Notes: a model not told the origin generated them from the sequence alone. 64,000 nt of DNA from Brienomyrus brachyistius (GCF_023856365.1 NW_026042696.1:1-64000); one strand, 5' to 3'; shown: positions 42,706 to 55,492, counted from the first letter of the stretch. Numbers and translations: made by a program.

Positions 42706-43142
42706 GAACCCAGCAAACGGTTAATCTTACTTCAACAACATGGGACATTTAAAAAGTAAACGTATAGGGGCTCTTTTCAGAATAACATCTTCAGATGAAA
42801 CGCATTACGACAGACCGGATGAGTAAAACCAATCATATCAACCATAAGGCTTGTTGTTTTTAAGTTTAACACAATTATTTTCTCTTACAATTTAAATATA
42901 AACAATCACATTACGAAAAATGGCCACAGCATCTACAGTTTAAGCTACTAATTTTAAATATATTTAAATTATATTTTGCGGCAATATTTGCATGAACTAT
43001 ATCACGACATACAATGAAATATATAATTAACTATGCTAACAAAACATAATCTGAAGAAATAGCAAGAAACATAGGAAGAGATGCTTCTCACCGCTGCGCC
43101 ATCGCTCTGTCAGAAAGTTTATGTTCAAACTGCACTGATTTT

Positions 43143-43156
43143 GTTTCTATGGAAAC
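43143..43156. promoter_or_regulatory. X-box-like RFX motif (distal), unit B
   Basis: GTTTCTATGGAAAC, with the same neighbouring CCAAT boxes as in A. Confidence 0.45.
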
Positions 43157-43244
43157 CAGCGAAATTTTTCATTGGTCGAAAGGATGAAGATATGTACTGA
43201 CGCCATTTTCAACGAATGAAAACGAGAATTAATTGTCAGGGCGG

Positions 43245-43915
43245 GACGAATTTGAAGGTGAACCAATCAATAGTAGTATGTTTAGCTCGTGCTTGTTTTG
43301 GCTGAGCGTGATTGGATTTGTTGATCTAACCGCCTTCAAGCCCGTAAACCATGTATCTACTTGTCAATGGGAAACCACGCAGTTCTGTCTATAAATACTG
43401 ACTGTAATTTTTTTATGACATTATGTCTTTGCTATGCAGTATTACGGTAATACGTAATACCGCGATGTTTGGGGTGCCCCGCTGTTTTTTTTCCACAGCT
43501 GGTGAACGCAATTAGCATTTTAGCCACGTTGGTAGGTACGCTTTTGAGAAAGAACACTATAGTTCTTGTTATTCACATTCTGTGTCCTGGTGTTTTTAAT
43601 TTCTCATAATGTGAACAAAGATATGTCATATACAAGTTTTTTGAGAGACTAAATTTTGGTTTGATTTATAATTTATTTAATGGTAAATAAAGTTCTTATA
43701 TAGCTATTAGAATTAGTGCAGTCTTTCGTTTAGAATTAGCGCAATATTCTTAAAAACTGCATGTTCAAAGCAAACGCCATGCCATAATAACTGCTTTACA
43801 GATATTTCATTCAGGAATCTATGGAGGGTATACTGTAGGTAGGCCTGTTTGTGTGTGTGTGTGCGCGCGTTTGGGTGGGTGGTTATGTACATAGTGCTAT
43901 AAAAACATGTTATTT
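43245..43915. other. Non-coding stretch, unit B
   Basis: Equivalent of 18400-19074; nothing supported. Confidence 0.4.
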
Positions 43916-44456
43916 TGACTTTGTAGGGACATGTTTTCGGTCCCGAAAGTAAGATACTGAATTTTATTAAATTCTGTGAATGCAGTCAAATGAATAATTC
44001 AAAAAGTCTTGCATTTTGTTTGGTTGCTTACTGTTACTGCTTGGTAACTACTGCAATGTTTAAGGTTGCCATAGTTAGGATTGGGGTTACGCCCATACAA
44101 ATGAATGGAGAATCTCCACAAAGATTCAAATACCTAATCTCTGTGTGTGTGTGTGTGTGTGTGTGTGGAGTAGGTGTATATTACATTGTGGGGACCAAAT
44201 GTCCCCCACAATGTGACAAAAACCCCGTTATTTTGATGTTTTGGGGGGCATTTTCAGGTACTCACAAAGATCTGTAAATACAGTCAAAAAACTAAAAATG
44301 CCAAAAGTCTTGTATTTGGTTTGGTTACATATGGTTAAGGTTAGGGGTTGGTAGGGGTTAAAGTTGTCATGTTGGGATTACAGTTTTCCCCATAGAAATG
44401 AATGGAGAGTCCCCACGAAGATATAATTACATAGCTGTGTGTGTGTGTGTGTTGTG
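43916..44456 (+). repeat. Duplicated fish GGGGAC/ATGAATGGAGA repeat with TG microsatellites, unit B
   Basis: Same as 19075-19615. Confidence 0.6.
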
Positions 44457-44480
44457 TGTGGTATCAGATCAGTCCCTGAG

Positions 44481-44905
44481 AGTTCAGTAGTCAGGCGCCA
44501 TGTTTCTGAGTCTGGTTGTGGAGGCCTGAATGCTTTTCCAGATGCCAGAGTGAAAAGATTATGTGAGGGGTGGGTGCGGTCATCCACAATGTTGGTGGCT
44601 TTGCGGATGGAGCGTGTGATGTGAATGTCCATGATGGAGGGGAGAGAGACTCTAATAATCTTCTCAGCTATCCTCACTATCCGCTGGTCTTATGATCTGA
44701 GGCGAGGCAGTTCCCAAATCAGACCGTGATGCAGCTGCTCAGGATGCTCTCAGTAGTTCCCCAGTAAAATGTTGTGAGGATGGGAGATGGACTTTTCTCA
44801 GCTTCCGCTGAAAGTAGAGGTGCTGCTGTGCTTTCTTGACTATGGAGCCTGTGTTGAGACAAACTTGTGTGTTGTTTTTGTTTGTCACATAGTGTAAAAA
44901 TTGCC
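44481..44905 (-). mobile_element. LINE RT C-terminal fragment, longer form, unit B
   Basis: Contains the 151 bp absent from A. On the minus strand these encode NTGSIVKKAQQHLYF and QRKLRKVHLPSS, the expected LINE sequence just before the SSCITVW-like motif. So B shows the ancestral state and A a deletion. Confidence 0.7.
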
Positions 44906-45243
44906 TAAGGAATCAAAAATGTGGTTCCATGGGGTTCCAGACAGTGACCTTTTTTGGAGACAGTGAGACTAAATTTTATACCTAGGTGCACCAGTTATGA
45001 CATTGGTCAGGTAGGCTGTGGTCTGTTAGTTGGTGACAAGTGGCTGGTGATCCATGCAACCCAAGCAGAAGTGAGCAGAACTTGTATCAGCCAAATAGAC
45101 AGGAGAAAGCGGATTTTTCATTGGACTTCAGGACTCCTGAGTAACAGATAAAGACAGAGAAACAGCAAAGTTATGGAGAATCAGGAAGTAAGTGCCAGTC
45201 TGCGCAGATCTGAGGTCAGTGAGACACACATAAGGCTCCTCTG

Positions 45244-45275
45244 ATGCTCCTCTTCATCCGCTGATGGGCCTCCAG
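45244..45275 (+). pseudogene. Broken leader exon, plus strand, unit B
   Basis: Same 8-bp loss and TGA as at 20252-20283. Confidence 0.75.
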
Positions 45276-46493
45276 GTGAGAATCACAAATCAAACATAAT
45301 AACAACTGACACAAAGGCCTGAGGTCAGACCCTCTGTATGCAGCACACAGTGTGTCTGCAGTCTCACCCTCACATCGTGTATGATGACATTTCTGCTTTT
45401 TAGATTAAGTGCTTGTCTGAGAATAACTTCTGCATCATGCTAATTATTTAGCTGTTTCGTGCTCATGGGCAAAAGAAAAATGAGGATTAAGTTAAATATA
45501 TCAGAAATAAATTTCTAATGTGGCTCAAGGCCACAGTAAAGTGGACCATCACATCAAGTAAGTACAAAACAGCCTTTACTAATACGCTAAGGGTTAAAAC
45601 AACATATAAGATGTGCATAATCTGACAGTATATCAGCGTGAGAGCAAGGCTGGCCCTGGAAGTGGTGTGCATGCAATGGCAGAGCAAAGTTAGAGACACC
45701 CGCTAAAAACTTTCATTTCATCTCACTTGCTCCTTTCTTCTTTTTCCTTCTTTTTTTCCCTCCTAATCTGTCCATCCTCTTCGGCCAGCTCACCCACTGC
45801 ATCACCATGCCGCCTAAAAATGAAATAAATAAATTTTTTAAATTTAAAAAATGAAATCGATCAACATGAGAGGCCTATACTGAGTTTATAGAACCCCTCA
45901 TGGTAAAGCAAACATATTTGTCACAGCAGTGCATTCAGACCATGATTCTGCTAAAGCTGCCGGACAGGACAAAGGGAAAAAAAAGAAGAAGGTGGGGGTC
46001 AGTGCAGCAGTGGGTAGTTCAGGTCCAGAATGTAAAAATCCAGACCAAGATTTAGTTTCAACCAAACAGCTGAGTACTCTGTATCAGTGTCATTCTTAAA
46101 GTCGTGTTTCAACTTCTGGCAAAGTTCTCCCAGGAGCCTATCTCTGTTGTATGTACAGTCGGCATGTAATTCATTCCTGCCCAGGTCCCTGACAAACAGT
46201 TGGAGGCAGAATTACTTGTTATCAGAGTATGTGAATTTTTACACACACCAGCAGCTGTGACAGAATAAGATATTTCCTTTATACTGCTGCCACATAGTGG
46301 ACACAAAGAAGACTGCAGTCAATTCTAAAATCAGTCGGTCAACATGCTACCACCACAGACTATAATCGGGAAGTGATCAAACTTCATGGAACAATATGAA
46401 TATAAACAAACAGATGTAGTAAGTATATTGTGCAAAATGTATCTTCATCTTAACTACGCTGAATGGTGGAGTCCCAGAGTAAGTGATCCTCAC
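45276..46493. other. Spacer between convergent leader exons, unit B
   Basis: Contains the 85-bp segment (~45310-45394) and the variant patch ATCACCATGCCGCC at 45801-45815. Confidence 0.4.
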
Positions 46494-46533
46494 CTGGAGG
46501 CCCATCAGTGAAGAAGAGGATGAAAAGGAGCAT
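46494..46533 (-). CDS. Intact leader exon of a CD300/pIgR-like receptor, unit B
   Basis: Same peptide as in unit A, with one silent change (CTT for CTC at codon 3). Donor GTGAGGATC is kept. The next Ig exons on this strand are at 28137-26403, ~18 kb away, with the unidentified gene and several transposons between. Confidence 0.65.
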
Positions 46534-48209
46534 CAGAGGAGCCTTATGTGTGTATCGCTGACCTCAGATCTGTGGAGACTGACACTGACTTCCTGACTCT
46601 CCTTAACCTCACTGCCTCCCTTTTTGTGGGTTTTAAATGTTTAAAAATCATCCATCTATCTTTGATTTTCATAAACTGTTTGTGCACTGATGCATTTCCT
46701 GTCTATTTCTTGTCTGTAAAAAGGAAAACAGTTTGATGCTGCTGTTGTCCTGCTCTTACCAGGAATAAATATTTTGATTTTATCTAGAATCTTATCATTT
46801 TAGAAACATGATTTCATAGCAAAATTATTGATAGCTGGTCTTCACAGTGAATCATTCATGCTCACAGAATTTAAACTACAAACAAATTAATCAAATAAGT
46901 CTAGTTCTTTTCTAAACTGTTACTTCCTCATATTGCAAATGAGCAAAGAGCAGTGAAATCAGACTTATTCTGAAAAGCAGAAAAGTCGTCATACAGGATG
47001 TGAGTGTGAGACTCTGCAGAAACACTGTGTGCTACATACAGAGGGTCTGACCTCAGGCCTTTGTTTCAGTCTTTATTATGTTTTATACAGTTTTAAAATG
47101 TCACTGCAGTAGGTCCTTTTCATATGTGTGGATCAGCACAAATCATGAGGTCCGTTAGGAAGGTGTCTGTATGACAGGGGTGGGGGTATCCTGGGGGGGG
47201 GGGGATGGGTGGGGGCAAAGTCAGGTAATTCACTTCATCTGGGTCTTATCAGCAGTCCTGTGTTTCTCTCAGCACCACAATGATGTTTCACACATAATGG
47301 GGTCCGTGGGCCTCCTCAGTTATATTCAGGCTTTCAAAGTTCTTCAATCATAAAAAGTCACATGGATCTGACACTCTGACACTGTTATATTAATTTGTTT
47401 AAATTCATTGAAAATACTATATATTACAGCTAGTATTTGGATCCGTCTGCTCTTTATCCGTTCCTCACTGGCATACCTGGGTCTTTGTGCAGTGCTTTCC
47501 GGAAGCATCAGAACCATTCATAAGGGAATCTATGTGTGGCTGCCCTCTAGTGGATACACAAAATTCGGCTACTTAAGTAATTTGACTATATTTCCCTCCT
47601 AGTTTAGTTTAGTTCCTAATTTAATTTAACAGATGAAACTGAAGGCAGAGCTGGAAATTAGTTTAGTCATGACTTCAGAAGTTACGCTGACAAGGGATTC
47701 TGTACAATCAGAGATGAAGCTGCTGGATGGGCTGGTCATCGCCTGCTTTTTCTGACTGATGTAGGTCTGGATGTAAAGTTACAAACTGCTTAATGTGTAT
47801 CAATCTGTTTTATAATGTTCACACAAAAAAGTGCTTTTAATGTGTCTGCACCTTGTATCTCCCACAATGTGCTTCTGCATTTGATATCTTCTTGACTTGG
47901 GGATAAAGAGATTTAACTGGATGGATTTTACTTTTGTGAAGCACTACAGTCCAAAGCTGAACTGATTGTTCAAAGCTTTTTGGTTTTTAAGCAAAACTAC
48001 TTCATTTAATTTATCTGAAACCCACTTTGCGCCTTTCTAGACTCAACAAAGCATCATTGCCAACAAAATAAGTGAGTTACAGTTAAATCAGGTAAAGAAG
48101 TTTCATTTGGAATTTACTGATCCAGGTTTTCAGCACCACGGACACCAACTAGACTTACTGTCATTTAATGGGAGTGAAAGCAGAAACCAATAGATCACAC
48201 AGGGATATT
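46534..48209. other. Non-coding stretch, unit B
   Basis: Includes the 85-bp segment near 46990-47075 and a G run near 47193. No exon recognised. Confidence 0.4.
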
Positions 48210-48483
48210 TTCATTTGATGGTGTCTTTCTTTTTACTTTTGATATGCCGTCTTCCTCCTTAGCTGATATGTGAGGCTGCTGTCAGCTGAGACAAGCTGGT
48301 GTGATTTTACGCAGAGTGATAAGTGGGCGGTCCTGTTTTCGTGTGTTACATTTTCATTTGATTTTGGCCAATATGTATGTGGTACTGTTTCCTCCTTAAC
48401 TGATATGCACAGGCTGTTGTTAGCAGAGACAAGCTGGTGTATTTGTACCGCAGATTGAAAAGTGGGCGTTCCCGATTACATCA
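48210..48483 (+). repeat. Two degenerate 137-bp tandem repeats, unit B
   Basis: Same as 23217-23490. Confidence 0.7.
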
Positions 48484-48552
48484 CTCTTTTAAAGAGTCCC
48501 TGATTGGTGGGCTCTGACGTGGAGGGGTGACCTAAAAACTCCAAACCATTTA

Positions 48553-48715
48553 TCCATCCATCCATCCATCCATTTTCCAAACCGCTTATCCTACTGGGTC
48601 GTGGGGGGTCCGGAGCCTATCCCGGAAGCAATGGGCACGGGAACAACCCTGGATGGGGGGCCAGCCCATCGCAGCCAAACCATTTAAGTTTGTGAAATTT
48701 ATTTTTAATAATTAC
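48553..48715 (-). repeat. Fish repeat end, single copy, unit B
   Basis: One 161-bp block where unit A has two. Confidence 0.8.
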
Positions 48716-48805
48716 CAATTTCAGAAAAATATGAAATGTTTTGTAAAGTATCAATTTATTAATCATGTATTCAAACAAATTATGACCAGTATAAAAGACA
48801 CATAC

Positions 48806-49589
48806 AAAACTGTACAAAAGTCTTGGGCTGTCGAAGAAAATGATGTTCAAATGATCTTCATCTTGGTCTAGAATTATAATATTTTGTCCGTGAAAGTGTG
48901 GCAGCCCAGTCATTTCAAAATCTCTTCTAAAGTTAGTAAAACATTTGCACCAACCATCCAATAGACCTATATCTTTTTATAACACAACTCCTATGGCTAA
49001 TCAATGCATCATTAACATTTTGTCACGGGAGACGGCAGCGATCGCGGGCAGGCGGGTAAGAAGCAGGCAGACAGCCGAGAATCAGGGCAAACGAGGGGTT
49101 TAATCTCAGGGACGAGGGCACGAACATCAACTGACATCAATGACGGACAAAGGACTCGGGTAAGACACGGACTGAAATACACAGGACTGAGCAAATTAAC
49201 TAGATACAGCTGGGTACAATCGGGAGAAAACACGTGGGTAATCAGGGGGCGTGGCACACAGGAGGAGCGGACGAGCCGGGCATGACACATTTGTTTAATT
49301 AAATTAATTAATTAAGTGAGCTGGTGGCAGAATTTAACAAATACATGGAATGGCTGGGGTGCCCCTGAGGAGAGGTTTAGGATCCAAAGCGTGGTTCATC
49401 TAGCGATCCAACAAGGCATCAGTAACTTTATGGAGAAAAGAAGAAATTCTTGTTAGTTTTTATTGTGTCACTTTTAATTTGCATATATTTTTATGATAAT
49501 TGTGTTTTTGTTCTGAGCAAATATACACAACCCAATTAAATAGCATTAAACGTTTTCTTTGATGGCCCAAGACTTTTGCATAGTACCAT
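48806..49589. mobile_element. Mariner-like relic with inverted ends, unit B
   Basis: Same as 23974-24757. Confidence 0.6.
49021..49287 (-). mobile_element. Solo Gypsy-type LTR, unit B
   Basis: Same 267 bp with CATTT on both sides. Confidence 0.8.
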
Positions 49590-49853
49590 ATTTTTTCAGA
49601 ATCAAGAGACAATTTAATAAAAACCAGTCTTACCTTCACAAGATAACGATTATTAAACATTAACCAGCAGGTGGCAGCAAAGCACTTGTGAATAAGTGGC
49701 CAATACGTGGTTGTACAGGTTGCCAGCAGATAATCATCCCCTCTGTGTTTAACTGACTCTCATGCTATGACTGTACAGACTGAGCAGGGCCGAGTGAGAG
49801 AGGCCTCACTGCAGTTAGCATAACCGTTTATTTTACAGCTCGTCTGACTCATT

Positions 49854-50034
49854 CTACTCCACGAAGGTCATCTCCTCTGCCAGCTTCCTCTGATCCAGGG
49901 AGACCCTCTGCTTCTCTCTGATTGGTTCCAGCTTTCTACAGGAGGTCCAGTGCAGCTGAATGGTGATGATAGTGCAAATCAGGTAAAACACACCAGTCCC
50001 AGCTTTCAGTACAGCATCCAGAACCTGCTCCCAC
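49854..50034 (-). CDS. Terminal exon: membrane anchor and tail of a receptor-like protein, unit B/C junction
   Basis: Same exon as 25022-25202 with two amino-acid changes in the tail (Q to L after the cysteine-arginine-lysine, and I to V in QRISL). Acceptor, stop and downstream AATAAA are kept. It lies downstream of the unit C Ig exons at 51235-53096. Confidence 0.5.
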
Positions 50035-50302
50035 CTGTGAGACATATAATACACCAGTGTGTCTGTCAGTCACACATATCACATTTAAACTTGAAGAGCA
50101 AAACAGTGAATCTATTCTGACTGAAGTAAGTAAGACTAAGAAAAGGTCACTCTTGAAACTGAAATATAAATTATGAAAGATATTCTACAGAGAAAATGAT
50201 TAGATGGAGAACAATGAATTAGTGTTCACATCCCAGGGCACTGATAGTGAACAGGTGAGATAAATGATTTTATTAACATATTTTAATGTATCTATTGTAT
50301 CA

Positions 50303-50632
50303 GGGTGGCATGGTGGTGCAGTGGTTTGCACTGTCGCCTCACTCCTCTGGCACGTGTACTCAAGTCTTCGCTGGAATTCCGTGTGTATGGAGTTTGCATG
50401 CTCCCCCTGTGTCATTGTGGGGTTTCCTCCAGGGACTCTGATTTCCCCCCACAGTCCAAAAACATGCTGAGGCTAATTGGAGTTGTCAAATTGCCGGTAG
50501 GTGTGCTTGTGCGAGGGAATGGAGTGTGAGCGTGTCCTGCAATGGGTTGGCACCCTGTCATGGGACGTTCCCTGCCTTGCGCCCATAGGGACCCTGAGTT
50601 AGACAAGCAGTTTCAGACAATGGATGGATGCA
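50303..50632 (+). repeat. Fish interspersed repeat, nearly complete, unit B
   Basis: Same as 25471-25800. Confidence 0.8.
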
Positions 50633-50929
50633 GCACTGGAACAGATATTACAGAGTACAACTGTAACACTGGTCTACGCTGCAATGAAAAACCACCTACA
50701 GACATGTTAGTCAGTCTGCACACCATTAGTAACAATTCATCCTCACAAAGATGAAAAAATGCCTGAATTATGTTGCAAGCTACATGGATTTGTCTGGATT
50801 TGTATACATAACAAGTGACTGGCTGTATGTCTGTGGAAAATGCTGTGATTTTTGTCATATTACAGACTGATCATAAACTAGAAGACACACATTCAATATT
50901 AAAGACACCAATTAGCCTGACTGTGCGTT

Positions 50930-51069
50930 TTTGGATTGTTGGAGGAAACCCACACAGCATGTGGAGAACATGCAAACTCCACACAGACAGAGCAGAAGCC
51001 AGATTCAAACCCCTAAACATGGAGGCGTGAAGCAACAGCGCCGCCTACTGGACCACCGTGCCACTATCA
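50930..51069 (-). repeat. Fish interspersed repeat fragment (reverse), unit C
   Basis: Same as 136-275, with ACACAGACAG in place of ACACATACAG, closer to the usual repeat. Confidence 0.75.
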
Positions 51070-51234
51070 TTGAAACAATAATCCCAATAAATAACTCTGT
51101 TTCACAACAGCTGATAAATAGGGGATTATCCCCACAAAGAAGCACAAACCCCTTCGTGAGTGAAACTGCTGGGTTGATTAGTATGTATCTATTTATATTC
51201 AAGCATAAATAATTCACAGGCAGATTTAAATCAA

Positions 51235-51532
51235 TTACTTATGTTTAACAGTAATATGAACTGGAATCTGCAGGATTCCACAACCAGCCACCAATACCAG
51301 CCAGTGTCCTTCCTCTCCAGTGTCCTTCCTCTTCCTCTTCATTGTCACAATGAAGGTTTTATTTTCTGTGTCATCCCTGATCAGGACAGGCCTCCCATGC
51401 AAACTCACTGATCTCTCTGAAGCACAGGAGCCCCCAATCTTACACCACATCCTTTGTCTTTTGTTGTTTCCATAGTAACACTGACACTGTCTCCATCCAC
51501 ACCCGTCACCTCCTGTTTGTCCACTGACAGCC
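51235..51532 (-). pseudogene. Second Ig domain exon, CD300/pIgR-like, broken, unit C
   Basis: Same lesions as A and B; one substitution just upstream of the acceptor (GACCTCCAG instead of GTCCTCCAG on the minus strand). Confidence 0.72.
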
Positions 51533-51883
51533 CTGGAGGTCTTCAACACACAGGTAAAACACTCAACGATTTCCACAGCAATGAAATGTTTATGAATATC
51601 AGCCCATTACAACATACATACTGTATGTAAATGTTTGGCCAACCCCTGACATTTTTTAACATATTGCTTATCATATTTAACCTCATGAAGTCGCCCGATT
51701 TAGCTGACACTGTTACTTCTTCCAAGTCTCGTTTATCATATTGAATTAAATTAAAATGCAGATTTTTAAAATATTAAAACATTTTTCCATCAGTGTTTGT
51801 GTTAAGGTCCTTCCTTTTTGACTCAGTGACATGTTACATACTGTGCATCTCATTGGCTACAGTCCGCAGTACAGACATCTTAC
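51533..51883. other. Intron-like spacer between Ig exons, unit C
   Basis: Equivalent of 739-1088; nothing recognised. Confidence 0.45.
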
Positions 51884-52096
51884 CATCAGTGACTGACAGA
51901 TTAACCTGATCAGAGAGGCTCCACTGTACTTCACACCACACCAGTACCGATCGGAATCCTCAGCTGTCAGATTGTTGATGGTCACAGTGAAGACTCGCTG
52001 GTCAGGATCATCTCTGACTCACACTTTACCCTCCTGTGGAGAGTCAGTGTGTACTATGGGAGTACATGACTTCACATTATACCCTCTGCACCAGTA
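51884..52096 (-). pseudogene. Ig V-set domain exon fragment with donor, unit C
   Basis: Same V-domain 3' half, TGA and frameshift as in A and B. Confidence 0.8.
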
Positions 52097-52859
52097 CGGG
52101 ACTCCACTCCAACAACCGCTGCAAAAACCGCGCCTCCCTGAGAGCCATCACCCATCAGCTCATCAGCCACTGCAACCAACTGCAAAGACCTCCCTCTTTC
52201 CTGCATCCAAGTAAACCAACTTCCTTTCCTTTCTAACAACCTAAACTGTCCTTTTCACCTGCTATATTTCTTTAGGTTTATATTCCTACAAACTGCTTGC
52301 TTTGCAGAACAGTTTTTCCCTTTTTAGGTTAATCATTTTAAATCTGGTCACTGCATTTTCATGATTACATCGTTTGTGTCTTTTCCGTTATTTCATGTTT
52401 ATTGTTTGTTAGGTATAATGTCTGTCTTATGTTAGTTGTAGGAATAAATGTATGTCTTTTTACACAACTTCAGCCTCCGTCATTGAGTGCTCACAATAGT
52501 CCCTGCCTCTGCGATCTGGCTACTACGCTCTGAAACCTCAAACTCGCCTGAAATATCGCGAGACTCTCTCTCATTGGCCGTGAGGGGAGCTTCGCTACCG
52601 ATCGTTTACATTACCTGGTGACCCAGCTCGCTGGACGAGCCTACTAACCCAGGTTATTAAGCGATACGGGTTATTAATGAATCCCATTTAAGTCTCACAT
52701 TAACAGACTCACTGGGATTCGCATTTGAGTTTGGAGGAGCCGACCATTCGGCATAACAATTGGTTACTAATCAGCATCAAATAATAATTAATTAAAAGTT
52801 AATTAATTTCAAAACATATTGGTGGAGATATTAAAATATACCTGAGCTAATAATTCCTA
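52097..52859. mobile_element. Unclassified ~763-bp insert, unit C
   Basis: Equivalent of 1301-2064. Confidence 0.4.
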
Positions 52860-53096
52860 CAGCTGTCAGATTGTTGATGGTCACAGTGAAGACTCGCTGG
52901 TCAGGATCATCTCTGACTCACACTTTACCCTCCAGTGGAGAGTCAGTGTGTACTATGGGAGTACATGACCTCACATTATACCCTCTGCACCAGTATTTCA
53001 CATGAGTTTTATATCTGTCACCATAGGAACATGGGATTGTTACAGATCATCCTTTCTGTACACAGGCCCATTTCACTGTAGACACACTGTCAGCAC
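52860..53096 (-). pseudogene. Ig V-set domain exon with acceptor, unit C
   Basis: Same as 2065-2301 including both TGA stops. It carries AGACTCGCTGG like the other V piece, where A and B have AGACTTGCTGG, so the encoded motif here is DDPDQRVF and not DDPDQQVF. Confidence 0.82.
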
Positions 53097-53373
53097 CTGT
53101 GGGGAAAATAATTAACTGAATAAGGATTTTCCATCTTATGACATCTCTAAGTAATTATGCTTGGTTTGTGTAATACTTAGATTAGGTCATGTGTAATTAA
53201 CAGAACAGTGATGATGTATAAAAGTCAAAGACCATCATTTTACTATAAGAACAAGGAAAACAAAACTAGTGTCTGATCTTGGGAAGGGCTTCAGCAGGAT
53301 GTGGGATCGGGAATCTGAGCCTGGCAGTGTGTTCTAGGGTCTGAGAGGAAAACCAGGACCTTAAATCCCTAGT

Positions 53374-53390
53374 AAAAGGCCTAGATGAGG
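53374..53390 (+). repeat. Target-site duplication, 5' side, unit C
   Basis: AAAAGGCCTAGATGAGG, repeated at 59074-59090. Confidence 0.9.
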
Positions 53391-53501
53391 GTTTCCGGTA
53401 ATGGCGGCTTGCTGAGAAGACGTGCCCACTTCTGCTCCGCTATGTTTCTGTAAAATCCTGAATAATACTCGTTTATTGGACGTTGAACAAGACCAGTAGT
53501 G

Positions 53502-54440
53502 ATGCCTCTCTCGCAAAAGAAACTTGGTAAAAACATTAGTAGACCGACTCAGTCGAAATTGTCTAACTTCACTTCTAAGTCGAGCTCCGAGGCTAGCTGT
53601 GAAGCTAATGTTAGTGGTGAAGATAGCGAGAATAATACCAACACCTGTCAGGTGATGGAGGAGAAAATTGACAAGCCAAATGAGAGGGGAAAGACGGTCG
53701 AAAGCTTAGACGCAGTACTGGCGGCTATTGCAAACTTGAAATCGGATTTTTCCTCCAAACTGGACGGTATTTTGTCAGCAATAGAGACTGTGAGGAAGGA
53801 TGTTAATGAGTGTGCTAAGCGGGTCGGTGAGGCGGAGGCCCGGATATCTGCAGCAGAAGATAGTATCACCACCTTGGAAGCAAAGGCACGGACTCTTGAA
53901 AATAACAACAAAGATCTCGAAGACAAAGTGCTGGATCTGGAGGCCAGATCGCGACGTTCTAACTTGAGACTTGTTAACCTGCCCGAGGGCGCGGAAGGAG
54001 AGGACGCGTGCGTCTTCTTGGAAAACTGGCTGCCGGAGGCTCTGAACTTGGCACCGCTACATACCGCTCTGACGCTGGAGAGAGCTCATCGGATCGGCCA
54101 GAAGAATACGTCAAACACCGCTGCACCGAGGACAATGATCATGAAGTTCCTAAATTACAAGGATAAAATGACCGTGATAAGAGCTGCCAGGGCAAAGGGA
54201 CAGATTCTTTTCAAGAACCGTCCGGTGAGATTTTATGAGGACCTGGCGACTGGTGTACACAGAAAACAGAAAGAGTTTAACGCCGTGAGACAACAGCTTC
54301 GCTCCATGGGGATCCGGTACGGCATGATTCCTCCCGCGCGACTGATAGTGACATACAACGGAAAGTCTCGCATCTTTAACCAGCCAGGTGAAGCGGAGAA
54401 TTTTGTGAAGGCTCTGAGGTCAGAAAGTGGACTGGGTTGA
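53502..54440 (+). CDS. L1-like ORF1 protein, unit C
   Basis: 312 codons, same protein as in unit A; the few substitutions seen are silent. Confidence 0.85.
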   Translation: MPLSQKKLGKNISRPTQSKLSNFTSKSSSEASCEANVSGEDSENNTNTCQVMEEKIDKPNERGKTVESLDAVLAAIANLKSDFSSKLDGILSAIETVRKDVNECAKRVGEAEARISAAEDSITTLEAKARTLENNNKDLEDKVLDLEARSRRSNLRLVNLPEGAEGEDACVFLENWLPEALNLAPLHTALTLERAHRIGQKNTSNTAAPRTMIMKFLNYKDKMTVIRAARAKGQILFKNRPVRFYEDLATGVHRKQKEFNAVRQQLRSMGIRYGMIPPARLIVTYNGKSRIFNQPGEAENFVKALRSESGLG

Positions 54441-54874
54441 GAATGTAATCATTGACATGCTGTGTGTTGGCATGAAGGAATAATTACTGAGCTTTAAGTT
54501 TTAAAAGAAGAGTGAAAGAGAAAGGCCAATTTGTTATATTTGTTTATCGGTCCAGAGGCTTACAGCTACTATTAGTAGCCTAATTTTCTTAATGTATCCA
54601 ATAACGAGTTTTTCTGTTTATGTAGCGGGGTGGGGTAGGGGGGAAAGGTGTTTAGGCATAGTCGGTTGATCCTCACTTTTGGGTGGAACAACCTTTAGCT
54701 GTTAGACAGGTACCAGTATATATAGGGGGAGGGAAATGGGTACCAAAGTTCAAGTTAAAGGGGTATGTTCAATACTTATTGTTGTGGGTGTAGTTTTTGA
54801 CATTCAGATGTTATTTGTTTCTCTATCCTTTAATATTTCAAATGTGTTGGGAAGCTCATTTAGTGCTGTGTGTT

Positions 54875-55492
54875 ATGTCTGGTGGAATAAGAATTAAAAT
54901 TTCTTCTTGGAACTGCAGAGGACTACAAAAACTGGAGAAGGTAAAACAAGTAATGACTAGGGTGAAATCTATGCACTCTGATATCATGCTACTTCAGGAA
55001 ACACACCTGTTGTCTAGTCAAGAGGCGAAGATTAGGAGGAGGTGGCAGGGCAGTATATATTCTGCACCCTTCACCTCTCAGGCAAGAGGTGTTATGATTT
55101 TGATCCACAAATCTATACCATTCCATGTGACAAGGGTTATTAAAGACAAGGCGGGGAGATATATTATTTTACAGGGCACACTTATTACGGAAAAAATAAT
55201 CCTGATAAATATCTATGCTCCAAACATTGACGACCCAAAGTTTTTTCATAATCTTTTTTTGACAGCATCATCTCTGTCTGGTAGCTTTATTATAGGAGGG
55301 GATTTTAATTGTACATTGAATCCAGAATTGGATAGGAGCTCAGGTATTGATTTCTCGCATCCTAAAAGTAGACAAACTATTCAACATTTTATGAAAGAAC
55401 TTGATCTGAGGGATATTTGGAGGGATATGAACCCCAAGGTCTTAAAATACTCCTGCTACTCAAATACACTTTTTTTTTTTTTTTTTTTTTAG
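54875..55492 (+). pseudogene. L1-like ORF2 endonuclease part, truncated, unit C
   Basis: Same motifs and poly-T interruption (55471-55490) as in A and B. Confidence 0.85.

Larger units (their letters stand above)
25963..50794. repeat. Tandem unit B (~24.83 kb)
   Basis: Second direct copy, shorter than A mainly because 1106 bp are missing at 28137/28138. It has the longer form of the LINE fragment at 44481-44905 and a single 161-bp block near 48560. Elsewhere it aligns to A with scattered substitutions and homopolymer length changes only. Confidence 0.97.
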
